A stretch of 32,316 nucleotides of DNA from Schoenoplectus triqueter (taxonomy: Eukaryota > Streptophyta > Magnoliopsida > Poales > Cyperaceae). The position numbers and the translations under genes are program-made. The notes beneath the pieces were generated by a model. The model ran no database searches. It was not told where the DNA came from and saw nothing but the letters and a program-made list of their open reading frames with translations. Positions 9,202 to 20,837 of this stretch are shown in pieces (positions within the stretch are counted from its first letter, which is position 1; each line of letters starts with the position of its first letter). The DNA is taken from the NCBI GenBank assembly GCA_964058805.1, contig CAXKVV010001603.1, forward strand, positions 1 to 32,316, given 5' to 3'.

Positions 9202-10134
9202 CTCACAGTAAACAAAAGTGGTACCACAGAAAGCAGCGAGACGGCACTTGACGACGATTTCTGCACTTCTCTATTGCAATTTTTATTGAACACATCAAAA
9301 TAAGGTTCCATATATCCAGCTTCCCTACTTCTGATGCCAGATTACATGACCAGCTTTCATTACGGGAGACAGGGAGGTCAAGTTTTGACTACCAAATCAG
9401 GGCCGCAGACAAGGGGGATCAGGGGTCTAATTTACTAAAATGTGTATAAATATTATGAAAATTGATTATATTTGTATAGAAATTATCAGTTAGCCCTTCA
9501 TAATTTTCATTCAATGTGTTGGATCCCATCAACCCAACTCTCCTATATTCAAATCTCGTTTCCTCTTGTACCAAATGATTGTATTATATAACCATCATGG
9601 GTAACAAGCATAACGGAGATATAACTGTTTTGAATAAACAAAGGAATCTACAAGACAAACTAAATTAGGTACTGAAAAGTGAAGCCATCAGCATTATAGA
9701 CAATTTAAGAAATAAAAACGAAATGGACAAATTTAAAGATGGGGTAGGTATTGGTAATCTATACAATATTTTTTGTTGCCTATAGTTCTGTGTATAACAC
9801 GTGATCGATGTTCTTGAATGAAACTTTTTTGTGATTCCACTTTTTGTTATTTTCAGTGATTAACAATGTATAGAAAAATTATCCAAATTTAAATCATGTT
9901 AGATATTATTCTCTTGTTATTGAACATAAGCCTGCTAGGCACATTCTGATAGGTCCAAGGTAGAGGGAAATCGGAGCAGCCTAAATGCCTAAGCCTATTT
10001 TTGTGAGAGGGCCCTATTTATTTTAAGTGAGCTGGTGGGTGCACCCATTAACCAATTAGTGTGCACAATTCGACTATTCACCCACATTTTGCCATCGACA
10101 GGCGACGTCGTTGCAAACTTGCAATTAATGCAGT
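9202..10134. other. Intergenic, no gene seen
   Basis: This is ordinary mixed-composition sequence between the PAD4 3' flank and the inverted-repeat element. There are no long frames, RNA genes or clear transposon ends. Confidence 0.6.
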
Positions 10135-10728
10135 GGCCTCCGATTTTTTTTAATATTAGTAATAATATTATGAATTAAATATTTTAAAAAAAAATATTCA
10201 AAATTTCAAAATTACTTTACAAATTTTTTATTTCTGAAAAAAAATAAAAAATATATATAATTCCTGGAGCGCAATCCTCACTTGCGCTCCTATGAGTTGG
10301 ACACACAGTCCGTACTTGCGGCTCCACATTATTTTTAAAAAAATAAAAAATATATTGTGAGACCACAACTACTAACTACACTCCAGTTTCTCTATTTTCA
10401 AAATTATAAGGCAAAATTGAATTAAAAATATTGAGTGCATTCTGAGAACACATGAGGATTGTGCTTCTAAGATTTATTTTTAGTTTTTTATTTTTTCAGA
10501 AATGAAATGTAGGACTGCAAGTAGGATCTGTCTGCCCAGTTTATGAGAACACAAGTGGGAGTTGTGCTCCTAGGATTTATTTATTATTTTTTTGAAAATG
10601 AAAAATCAGCTAGGAACACAGATGTGAGTTGCGTTCGAAGTAAATTTGAAATTTCAGATATTTTGTTTCTAAATATTTATTTTTTAATATTATTAAATAT
10701 TTAAAAAAAAAATTCGGTGGTGGCTTAC
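10135..10728. mobile_element. Inverted-repeat element with repeated GC-rich hairpin words
   Basis: The left end (GGCCTCCGATTTTTTTTAAT, about 10134-10153) resembles the complement of the right end (AAAAAAATTCGGTGGTGGCT). The arms continue through AATATTA and GAATTAAATATT-type words. The body holds several diverged copies of a GC-rich word: GGAGCGCAA at 10266-10274 pairing perfectly with TTGCGCTCC at 10282-10290, then degraded versions near 10295-10325, 10440-10470, 10515-10580 and 10615-10640. There is no ORF. It looks like a non-autonomous TIR element; no target-site duplication was found. Confidence 0.5.
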
Positions 10729-11749
10729 TGGGGTCTGAGTCTGATATTCACATATTTCACGGTTAAATATTAAACAAAAACTCTAGCCGGGGCATGGACC
10801 ATAGTAATAACTTAATAGTTCGGAAATCATTTGAGGGCGTCAAAAAAAATTGTGACTTGAATTATATTCGGAAATAATTTATTTCACATATATAAAAAAA
10901 ATTAAAATATTGAAAAATCAAATAAGACAACACACTATATTTATTTATGTTTAAATTTTTCATAATTTGTGAATTTGCCAAGTGCTTACATAATTCCAGT
11001 TGAAACACATACAGTCTAAATTTTAAATCAATGTCCGAAATATTAATCTAGATAGTTAAAAAAAATGTTTGTATAGAAAACTTATAGCATATCAATTTTT
11101 ATCAATTTTAAAGTTTATTAGTATTTTGAATTATTTTTTTAAAGGTGACTCATTTTCACATATAAATAATAAATTTTTCATTCAAAAATCATTACAAATA
11201 GTACTAAAATTCTAAAAATGGTAACAATTGGAATACTATAAATATATTCATATAAAGATTTTTTTTAAGCTATCTAGAACATCATTTCAGACATGAATTT
11301 TAAAATGTAGACCATAAGTACTTTGGCCGAAGTGCTTATAGAAATATTGACAGCTCGTGCTTTTAACTATCTATTACAATATTAAAAGAACCCGCTTTGT
11401 TCCGGTGATAAAAGAAAGTATTCTCTATGTGATAAATTTCGTGTTTGAAACTTGAATGAAGTTTTTTTATAGATATTTATGAAATTTAAGAGCTCTCATT
11501 TTTTTTATCAAAAAAAAATACTGATCCATCTGTTGCTGTAGAAGGATGTATGTTCTAAGTCCCGTATAAACATATAAAAGATAATGTACGTCATAAATAA
11601 TTAGAGCACTATTTTTTTTAAAAGAAAATTTATATTTAACTTCAATGAAATTTCAAAACCCTTCTCTTAAATAAATTGAGTGCACGGATTTGTGTGTCAT
11701 CTTTATCTGTTGAAAAATAAAACCAATATCAGTGATAGAGATAGAAATC
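10729..11749. other. AT-rich intergenic, no gene seen
   Basis: The stretch contains AT-rich sequence with long A and T runs. There is nothing coding and no clear repeat boundary. Confidence 0.6.
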
Positions 11750-11757
11750 AACGTAGT

Positions 11758-11944
11758 TCACGGGCGGATTTAAGAAGGTCCGGAGGGCAACTGTTCTTTT
11801 GGAATTTTTTTTACAAGTATCTCTGTAATTTTATATTTTCAGAAAAAAATATTTATATGAAAGAATTTTTATTTTATTTTTGACCTCTTTTGAAAACAAA
11901 TTTAATTTTTACCTTCCTTTTCGAACTAAAGTCTGAATCCACCT
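11758..11944. mobile_element. hAT-type MITE with 8-base target-site duplication
   Basis: AACGTAGT flanks the element on both sides (11750-11757 and 11945-11952). The ends are TCACGGGCGGATTTAAG at the left and CTGAATCCACCT at the right, whose complement AGGTGGATTCAG resembles the left end. The 8-base duplication and GGGCGGAT-like end fit short hAT elements. An open frame across it (11680-11883) is chance. Confidence 0.75.
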
Positions 11945-11952
11945 AACGTAGT

Positions 11953-13308
11953 CTAACTGCATTGACTTTAAATTTTCAATTGAGTTACTAGCCTACTAAG
12001 AATCGAGATTGCTTCACAGTTTAATGCAAGCAGACTTGAGACTGAGTTAGATATTTTGGTACGGCCAACATACAAGTTTTAACTTTTAAGAGTTCATTCT
12101 TACACTTCAATTTTTATGGGTTTTTTTTTCTTTCTCAAAACAAAAATTTTACGTTTTGTATTTTTTAGTGTTCATATGGAATGTCAACATTATTCATATA
12201 TGATTTTAAAAGTGTTTTTGTACCTATTTTATAAAATATTAATTATCTTTTTGCTTGATAAAATAATAATTGAACTTAAATGATTTTGTCCAATATTTTA
12301 AAATACATAATTTAGATCCTAACATAATAAATACTTTGTCATTGAGTACAATTTTTTTTTGTTCGGAAAAAATATGAATGCACATTAAATTTATATTTAA
12401 ATGTTCATGTAATGTTCATATATTATTAAAAGTTTTAAATTATTAAGTTGTGACAAGTTAGCCTTCAAAATTTTAATTTGAACACACCCTTTCGAACAAT
12501 ACGTTCAGTGACAATAAAATCTTACAATTAATTTACTATTTATTTTTTAAATATACGAAATGAAAGAGATAACCTTACATATCTATTGTATGATTGTTTA
12601 CAAAATTATATTTTATAAATTCTTCATTTATAAACGTTAGTAATTTTTTTGTAAGAAAAAAATGAGGCGCTGCAGTAATGTTGATAATATATAACGAATT
12701 CTTAACGTATACTTTTATAAATTATTAAAAGATGGGGCCAACTAAGTTCCATGCTAACATTTATCTCCTCTCTCTGTGTACAAATATATTAATGCGACAG
12801 TAGGTCTAACGCGGGTGTATATATTTTTTGTTCACATGGACACTATTTTATGTCATTTATCCTTTTGTACAGACAATAATATTTTATTATTAAATTAAAT
12901 TAAAAGCAATTCTCAGTTCTATTACACTGGTTAGTACTTGTGGATGTTCCAATTAAAATTGGCAGGAGACAATGTCCCCTTGTACCTGCTATTAAATTGT
13001 GCCGGTCATGCAGAGCAGCAGAGTAATATATGATACGCATAGTCTGGATCGGTTGGCACGTTCAACTTTTATGGTGTTATAATTTAAGAGAGCTAAAGTC
13101 TTTATTTTATAATATTTTTTCTAAAAAAAAGACAAGTGAAGGACCTATAAAAAAATTACCAAGTAATTAATTATATGTTTTTGATGGACGACGCACGTAC
13201 TATACTAAATCTTTTTTTCTTTCACAATTATATGATTTCAACGTAACAAAAAAAAAAATCAAAGTATAAATAAATTAGAATCCAATGCAGTTTATGTTAT
13301 TATATACG
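11953..13308. other. AT-rich intergenic, no gene seen
   Basis: No coding region, RNA gene or bounded repeat was recognised in this stretch. Confidence 0.55.
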
Positions 13309-13351
13309 TGACAAAATGCCTCCCAAACTTTCATTTGTGACAAAATGCCTC
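13309..13351. repeat. Two-copy 28-base direct repeat
   Basis: GTGACAAAATGCCTC occurs at 13309 and 13337. The repeat lies in sequence with related words (CATGACAATTAGCC at 13368). It is probably part of an old, unclassified repeat. Confidence 0.5.
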
Positions 13352-13652
13352 TGAAAGCACTTAATTCATGACAATTAGCCATCCATCATAATTGTCAATT
13401 TTGAACGTGAAAAAAACAAACTACCCTTTTAAATTTATGATTATTAGATAAAGGTTAATTGAAGATATGTACCGAAGATAATTGAAGCTTTGAGCTCAGA
13501 TGGGGCCCGTTGCGAGAAATTAGAGTCATCAAATGCAACACCTACGTCTGGTTGGTACACTAAGGAACATAACTAAATGCATTGTATGAAAAAAAAAATG
13601 CGTAATTCACCCTTTGACATTTTAAGATATTGACAACTACTTGCTTCTTTAG

Positions 13653-14241
13653 GAAAAATCTGGGTTTCTCCATCTGAAAGATATGCAATTGTGCCAAATG
13701 AAAATGTGAGTTGTTTAGCTGTCAGATTAAACTTTAAAACTTATTGAATGGTTAACACAGTATCCTACTTAGACATCCTGCTTATTAAATAAGTCCTTCC
13801 ATTAAAATTTCTGCTTTTTATGTACACTGAACAAATAGTCATATGGGGCATGGTTAAGAATGCAAAAACCAAATACCTACATATGTCAGATAAAACTTGT
13901 TAGAGCAGATTGCTTGGTTAGCACTCAGCAGATTACACAGTTTGGTTTCCCTGAGATGAGATGATAGAAGTTGGCTATTTACTGGCTATGAAGGTCGGTG
14001 CAAAGATTTCTACTTGAAGTTGGAACTAAACCAAACAAACCATAAAACAAATAGAAAGGCCCTTTGTACTTGAATTTAGATATGGATTTTATGGGCTTGG
14101 CCTGTGACAGCCCATTTTTTTTTCCACAAATCAGATAATTACTTCGCGATTGTTATTCAGGACCAGGTTGCCAGATTGGTTGGAAGAAGTGATACTGATT
14201 TGAACGTACCAGAGAACAATGTTAAGAGGATACGCATCTAG
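13653..14241 (+). pseudogene. Possible exon relics of an unidentified gene
   Basis: Two short stretches look exon-like. At 13653-13705, after TTGCTTCTTTAG and before the donor GTGAGT, one frame reads KIWVSPSERYAIVPNEN. At 14161-14241, after GATTGTTATTCAG, the frame reads DQVARLVGRSDTDLNVPENN then VKRIRI and a stop TAG. The second has the composition of a real C-terminal exon. No other exons, promoter or start are found within about 2 kb, so this is at most a gene fragment. I cannot name the protein, and chance is not excluded. Confidence 0.3.
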
Positions 14242-14513
14242 TTAATTTTTGTTTAGTAAAATAATAGTAATGTTCATGTAGTTTTTGTTCCCAAGACCTC
14301 TGTTTTTATTAAGCTCATATTTCTTTATTCCCATTTATTTTTTTCTATTGCAAATCTAAGTTTCCTAAAGTAATAGTTAACTAAGAAAATGGTTCGGCTG
14401 CCAAGGCATTTTGCAATACCACACTTTTGCAAAAAAAAATAAAGATTATGTTTACTACATTCAAATAAATATTTTTTTAGTTGGGCTCCAATAGTATGGA
14501 TTACCTCCATACT

Positions 14514-14853
14514 ATGAATCAGTTCTTCATTTTTAAAATCAAAACGGTCAATTTGAAGTGTTCAAAATGATTTTTATATAAATATTAGTTATAGACCAAA
14601 TTTTTATATATTTTTAGAATTTTATTTTTTTTAAAAATTGGGATAGATCCAATTTTAATTTTCCAGCTACTTGCTTTAGAACACTTCTTTTGATGATTTA
14701 TAATAATTAAATTAAGTGATTTTCTAACTATCTAAAAAATAGTAAAAATGTTAAAAAAATTAGAATTTGTTCTATAATTAGATACTCATATGAAAACTAT
14801 TTTAAACGGTTTAGATTGACTATTTAGATTTTAAAAATGAAGAACCGAACCAT
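14514..14853. mobile_element. Long-arm palindromic MITE
   Basis: ATGAATCAGTTCTTCATTTT at the left matches the complement of the right end (AAAATGAAGAACCGAACCAT). Pairing continues inward through TTTAAAATC, GTCAAT, AAAAT(A/G), ATA(T/G)A, TATAGA(C/A)CAAAT, giving arms of over 100 bases. There is no ORF. No target-site duplication is evident, so the superfamily stays open. Confidence 0.6.
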
Positions 14854-16264
14854 TATTTTTAAATAAGAAACAAAAAAAGGAAGAAAGAACAAAGAGGTGG
14901 TTAGTTCCAGAAAAAGGCAGCAGTTGGCATCTTTTAATGGAACGTTCTTCTTTATTGATTGCTACTCAATTGCTAAAAAAATGAAAAACTTTTCTCTTTT
15001 CAAACAATTGCGGAAAGTCTAAATTAGTTTTAAGGTCTTAGAGTTATTTGGCAAATTAAAGAATAACCTTGGAAATGATGTTACAGTATTCTTTCTTCAG
15101 AAAAATATTTGTTTTCTATACTAACCCACCTACTTCATAAAGGATGTTTTACTTTGTTGATCACTGATTTAAATTTTCCCAAAAGTGCAAACATGTGTAG
15201 GTAAGTCAACTTCCATGGATAAATTACCAACTCGGGCATTGAAGTTGTGTCTTTATTAAAATACATGTATGCTAAAAGACGAAGTAGCTTGTAATATGTT
15301 CACACACACACAAAATTACACAGACAGAATTATTTGATATTACAATTTGCAACGATTGGTTTGCATTTTTAGTTTATTACATGAATATTCCCACACAGTG
15401 AGCGTGATGGAGGCGTCTCTGGTTTCGTACTTGGAAATGTTTCGTTCCTTGATTCCATTCATGGTTTTGGCAAATTTATATCCTTTTCAACTTTAGTGAG
15501 GAACCAAGGATTTAGGTGTGAATTTTCAATATAGTCCGGGTTAAATTTACAAGGTCGCCAATGAAGATATTTCCAAGAAAAATCTAAGATCTCGAGTGAA
15601 GAATTTCAACCGCAAGAAAAGCATAATTTCTTTGAAGTGCTACTAAATTTTTATGTCACATCATCAAATTGATGATTTATTTTAATAATGGCATTCATGA
15701 ATAGAATAAAATTATCAAAATGATATTTTCGTAATTAATTTTCTGCTATTTCACTGATGTAATTTGTCAAATGGACTGTTAAATTTAGACAATTGTCTAA
15801 TTTTATCTCTGCATCTCTGAAATTCAAATAACAATTGTCAAATGGAATTTGACAATTAATTTAACAATGAGTTACGAATGCTCTAATAGTAGTCTACTTT
15901 ACTGCTTCTCACCAATCAATTGGCGACTTTATATGTTACCTTTTGATGATAACCAAATGAAATGGTAATTGAAATACTAGTCCTACCTATGTAAAGTGCA
16001 AATTTGATTTGTTTAAGAGACGGCCAAGTAAGAACCATACCAAATATTTGACAAGGATTAGTTCTCCCAGGTTGTACACAATATTTATAAGATGTGCTTG
16101 TCATTAGTTCTATGAAAAATGATTAATTTGAAAATTTATTACATTATTTATGATGAAAGCCGCATCCCCCGACAAATATTAACTTCTAACCGTACTTTGT
16201 TTCTACAATAAGTGTCGTGTAAATTGAGAATTGTCTGGAACAGTCGACTAATTCTTAATACATA
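14854..16264. other. Intergenic, no gene seen
   Basis: This is AT-rich sequence. A CACACACACA run lies at 15301-15311. An isolated 29-codon frame at 15407-15496 and a 62-codon minus-strand frame at 15916-16104 resemble nothing I recognise. Confidence 0.5.
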
Positions 16265-16658
16265 AAAAAAATTCAATCTTTCAAATATATCATATTATCA
16301 TTTTTTTCACCATTGATTTTGTTTAAATTTTTTTATCTTTTTAAATCTAAATGTTCATATAAAATAGTTTCTCTCTTCTCATTTAAAATAATGTATGTAA
16401 TATACTTAAGGTGAAACTTAACTCTTAAAATGATCCAACTTTTTTATATGATTATTTATAAATTATTATGTGTTTATTTATATTATTTATTATTATAATA
16501 ATTATTATTATTATAATTATCATTATTACTTAGTATTTAAAAATATTATGTCTAAACTTTCTTCAATGTGAAATTTTATTAAATATATTTTGAATTTTAT
16601 ATTATTAGTTATTTATTTGAGAACTATATTATCAGCGAAACCTGACTTACAGCCCTAG
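16265..16658. repeat. Dispersed repeat family R1, copy 2
   Basis: It is collinear with 1690-2060 and ends in the same ACAGCCCTAG followed by T. It has an extra ATTAAATATATTTTGAATT-like insert near 16579-16597 relative to copy 1. There is no coding frame. Confidence 0.65.
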
Positions 16659-17671
16659 TTAAGATAATTCTATTTAAAATTATTGATTTAAAACACAATT
16701 ATTGTCATCGAAGACTATTTCAGAATTATTTCTCGTCTGTTACTAAAGAAAACTTAAGTTTGAGCTATATATGCGTTTATGAATACAATAATTTCTGGAT
16801 GGAATTAACTATAATAAATTTATGGTATACAAAAAGGTGCATGCATCAAGGTGAAAATTTCCTATTGGAGGAAAAATGTATTATGCATGTCCTCTTATGA
16901 TCTTTTTAGCTTTTTTAACATGAATAATAGCCTCAAACTAATATTTCATTGTATTTTTTCAATAAATTTCTTCAAGCTATGAGATAAAATGAAGGTTCTA
17001 ATTAGTAATTATTGCTCTGTCGCAACGGAGTTGCAAAAAAAAAACTATCTTTTTCTCTAATTTAAAAATCATAATTTATATTTTTATTAATTTTCATATA
17101 AACTAGAGTTTTCATAGAGTAACAAAGTAATAAAAAATTTAATTAAGGAATTATAAACTTATAATTAATCAGTATAAACTCAAAGTTGCTACTTAAAATA
17201 TGGCTAATATCATAAAACCTAAATAATTTTTCTATTTAAAATAATCTAAATAACGGTAATTCATATCACTTTCTTCATTATACTGTGGCTAGTGCTAATT
17301 ATTTTTAGGGGTAATAGCTTGTTGGTACAACTACAAGCTGAGTAAACAAATTTTACTTCAATAGCAATGTAAACCTTTAGTTGGTGCATTACATCAACTT
17401 TATACGAGCTTTCAGCTCCGAGAATTTGGTAGTGCTCCATTGTATTTACAATAATAATATCAGTGGAATAACAATGTGCAAAAAGAAAAGGAAAAAATAA
17501 TTCCTTTGATTCCGCGTTTCAACTTTGAAGCGAAATTATAAAATGGGCGCTCATAAATGGATAGTATATTAACCGTATTTAAGTTGAATAATAGACAGTT
17601 TCAAATGAACTATGCAATAAAGTCATCAAAATAATTAATGACTCATAAACATGAAAGAAGTGTATTCAAGC
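16659..17671. other. AT-rich intergenic, no gene seen
   Basis: No gene, RNA or bounded repeat was recognised here. Confidence 0.55.
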
Positions 17672-17679
17672 CTCGTTGG

Positions 17680-18120
17680 CAGGGGCGGAGCCACCTTATG
17701 ACAGGGGCTGTCGCTAGAGGTGACAAAACCCGATCCGATCTGAGAAACACGTCCGATCCGTCCAGATCTGAACCCGATCCGATCTATTTTTTTAAGAAAG
17801 TCAAATTGATCCGATCCGATCTGAGATCAAATGACTTTTAATCCAATCGAAATCTATCAACGATATGAAAAAAACACAACATATAAATTGACCCGATCCG
17901 ACCCGACCCGGCCCAACCCGATTTCTTCTAAAAAGTCAAACTGACCCGACCTGTCTGACCCGAACCCGAACCCGACCCGACCCACCCGATTGCCACATCT
18001 AGCTGTCGCCCTCCAGGATGAATATTTTTTTTAAAATATCTTTATGATTATATGTATTTTCAGAAGAAAAAAATTAATAAAATATACTCGTTGTTTTTTT
18101 TTTGTCTCCAGACCCAATGT
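17680..18120. mobile_element. Outer hAT-type MITE interrupted by a nested MITE
   Basis: CTCGTTGG flanks it exactly at 17672-17679 and 18121-18128. It begins CAGGGGCGGAGCCACC, a start typical of short plant hAT-like repeats. The right end (CTCCAGACCCAATGT) is only loosely complementary. Taking out the inner insertion (17715-18001) and one copy of its duplication leaves an element of about 146 bases. Confidence 0.65.
17715..18001. mobile_element. Inner hAT-type MITE, CCCGACC-rich
   Basis: GCTGTCGC flanks it exactly at 17707-17714 and 18002-18009. Ends are TAGAGGTGACAA at the left and TTGCCACATCTA at the right, whose complement TAGATGTGGCAA matches at 10 of 12 positions. The body is filled with degenerate CCCGATCC/GACCCGACC words. 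It is the same family as 27506-27807. It inserted into the outer element, so it is the younger of the two. Confidence 0.85.
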
Positions 18121-18128
18121 CTCGTTGG

Positions 18129-19440
18129 TGTTTTTTTTTTATTTCAAAAAAAAGTGAACACTTATCTCTTATCTCAAAAATATAAATAATAACTCACTTA
18201 CATGAATAATATGGTCTATATATATTGACTGTTTATGATTCACTTACATGAATAATACGGTGTATATTGACTGAATATCTTCATAATAATTTTGTTAACT
18301 TATAAAATTTAACCGTTCCCTCTAGAAAGCTTTCAAGCGCAAATGACTCGCACCACACTAACATGTATACTCGACTCGTTGAGTCATAGAAAATATGTAT
18401 GAATGGACTGAAGTGGAGCACAATTTTTGCTAAAAGATATCAAAAGTTCTTTCTGAAAAGGCCCCATAGTGGACTTCTCTCTCCTATCTAAAACAGCAAT
18501 GTTAGCGTCCCTATCAAGAGAGAGAGAGAGAGAGAGAAGATACGGGGCCATCCATGCCACATTGGATGGTTCGTCTTGGCATGGTACACAAATACTATGG
18601 TATGGGGTCCTGTCAATGTCAAGATGCATTGAAAATTTGAAATCAAAATATTTGCAGGGTCTCTTGCTTAGGACTTGCCTCCATGCCCCCAACAAAAAAG
18701 TCAAAAAGGAACATCAATTATATTTTGAATCTAATACATTGTTTTTTATTTTTTACTTCCTATTTAAAATATAAAAATTAAAGTTATTGAGTTATAAGTG
18801 TTTAATCGGAACTACATGACTAACAGACTAAGTTAGTCCTGATACAAAAGTTCACAATAAAATTCTGTAGTCATTTATAAACTAAAATTTAATTATCTCA
18901 ACAAGTTACTTATGAGTATGCATTTCGAGAAATAAAATGAGTGACAATACAACTCGCACTCCACGTTGATTTTTAGGAAATTTTACTTATTTATATTATA
19001 TTATAAAGCATGTATAAAATGGATTCAACGAATAGATTCATCCATTTCATTTCACCGAAATGTAAAATATTTAAAATCCCCTCTCACATGGAAGATGCAG
19101 ACTAAGAATTGAATAAAATCGACAAAGGAGATGGATCAGTGAGTATTTCTCTCCGGTTAATTCATATATTTCCACACATTGATAAAGGACAATTTCAAAA
19201 AAGATGTGCATATCTAGTTATTTCATATTTCTCATACATTAACAATTGGGGCTCAGATGTGTGACATATTCAATTGCATTGGAGATTAACATTTCAGTTT
19301 TTTTTTCAATCCCATGTCTTATTTCAATTGCATTTCAATTATCCATCCTATTCACAGCAAAAAATCTCGATTCATTGATGAGAGCCAGTCAATCCAATCC
19401 TACTCGGATGATTGACAGTGAATGGTTGGACGGTTGAAGT
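18129..19440. other. Intergenic with an (AG)n microsatellite
   Basis: An (AG)n run lies at 18516-18538. Open frames on both strands around 18384-18774 overlap each other and the microsatellite and are not credible genes. CACTTACATGAATAATA(C/T)GGT is directly repeated near 18197 and 18241. Confidence 0.55.
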
Positions 19441-19452
19441 TTGGTGGAGTTT

Positions 19453-19545
19453 GTTGGCGGCGGCTTACAATCCGGTGGATTTCGTTGGCAGCGGCTTACA
19501 ATCCGGTGGAGTTCGTTGGCGGCGACTCGCATTCCGCATTGAAGG
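19453..19545. repeat. 31-base GC-rich tandem repeat, three copies
   Basis: Copies start at 19453, 19484 and 19515, each beginning GTTGGC(G/A)GCG. The first two are nearly identical through GGCTTACAATCCGGTGGA; the third drifts (GACTCGCATTCCG). At 31 bases the period is not a codon multiple. The block is far more GC-rich than its surroundings. Confidence 0.75.
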
Positions 19546-20735
19546 TTGGTGGAGATAAAGACGTTAGGGGGCAAAGGAGAGAACACTAGAATTTTCCGAG
19601 TGGCATTTTCTAAAATTTCATACTTTGTAATGGCATTTAAATAAATTTTTCTAACAAAAGACGATTTCAAAAAACAGTTGCACATTGAATAAATTAACTA
19701 CCAACTATAATTAATTTTTATCATAAAAAATATATACTGAACAATTTTACTTGAAAATTTATTATATTTTGTCATCATATTTTATTAAATGATGGATTGA
19801 TTTTGTTTCAAATTTAAGAATTATATTTTACTTGAAAATTTATTATATTTTGTAATCACATGACAAAAGAGATAAATAAGAAATTGAAAATAATCCAAAG
19901 AGGTTTTTAAAGAGAATAATATAAATATTTTTTAATAAAAAATGGAGGTCAAACCTCAAATTTCGTTAATCTGTAAAGTTTACTTTAATCACGAGATTGA
20001 AATTATTATATTACATATTTAAGCTATATCCTAAAAAAAGAAAAGAAAGTAAAATAAAATGTTATTATCTAATTCTCCTTAAATATTTAAACCAATTTCT
20101 TAATTCATAAAATATCTCTCTTGCTAATGTTATTTGATCTTTATTCATTTGTCGAAATAGTCTTGCGCGATCGAGAATAATATTAATATAATATACACTG
20201 ATTTATTCTAGATATATACATATGTGAATATGATAATTGAAAACTTCGATCACCTCCGCGTAAGACTCGTAAGTATAGAAACATCGACCAAGTATTCAAT
20301 AATAACAACGTTGAACTAGATTGTGGATCGGAGAACTTTATAGTAGTTTGATAAGATTTGATGCGAACTAAAAAGATTTAGCCTTCAAATCATCAAATGG
20401 AGAGTGGGGTTCACCTAATCATCCCCTGTTTATCACATTACTTTTGGAGATTCCCTTGTTTTTGCCCATCACAATCTATACAAAATCTCTTTCCTTATTT
20501 CATTTCAAAATTATTTTACTCGAGTGTTCTTTATGGGCATATGTTCTAGACTAGGTGTTCCTCTTGCAATGATCAATTTGTTTACTTTAAACAATAAACA
20601 AATAAGTATAAACGAGATCCTATAATGGGTAGAGAGTTAATTTTCATGTTGTTACATTCGTTTTGCTCAAATGAGATTGACCCAATTGCAAAGTCGAAAG
20701 AATGCATTCTATTAAAACCCACGTAATATATATAT
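19546..20735. other. Intergenic, no gene seen
   Basis: The words ACTTGAAAATTTATTATATTTTGT recur at 19749 and 19838, an 89-base spaced duplication. Nothing coding is recognised. Confidence 0.5.
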
Positions 20736-20825
20736 AACGGTTCGGATCGATTATTTCTGACTTAAAATTAAAAATAGAACGCAAAACACATAACGCCTCT
20801 GTGCTTTGCAAAGCACCATGGTCGG
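20736..20825 (-). mobile_element. Partial MITE related to 3585-3920
   Basis: Read on the minus strand it gives GGTGCTTTGCAAAGCAC, then TTTAATTTTAAGTCAGAAAT and ATCGATCCGAACCGTT. The 3585 element has GGTGCTTTACGAAGCAT, TATAATTTCAAATCTGAAAT and ACGATCCAAACCGTT in the same order. Only this half is present; it stops at a TA run (20727-20736). Confidence 0.55.
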
Positions 20826-20837
20826 ACTCATATATAT

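Noticed and set aside
15407..15496. 29-codon frame starting MEASLVSYLEMF
   Set aside because: It is protein-like but isolated, with no flanking exon, domain or transcript evidence, and is too short to call.
18384..18774. Overlapping open frames on both strands near 18.5 kb
   Set aside because: Each is the shadow of the other and crosses an (AG)n microsatellite. Neither shows a family motif.
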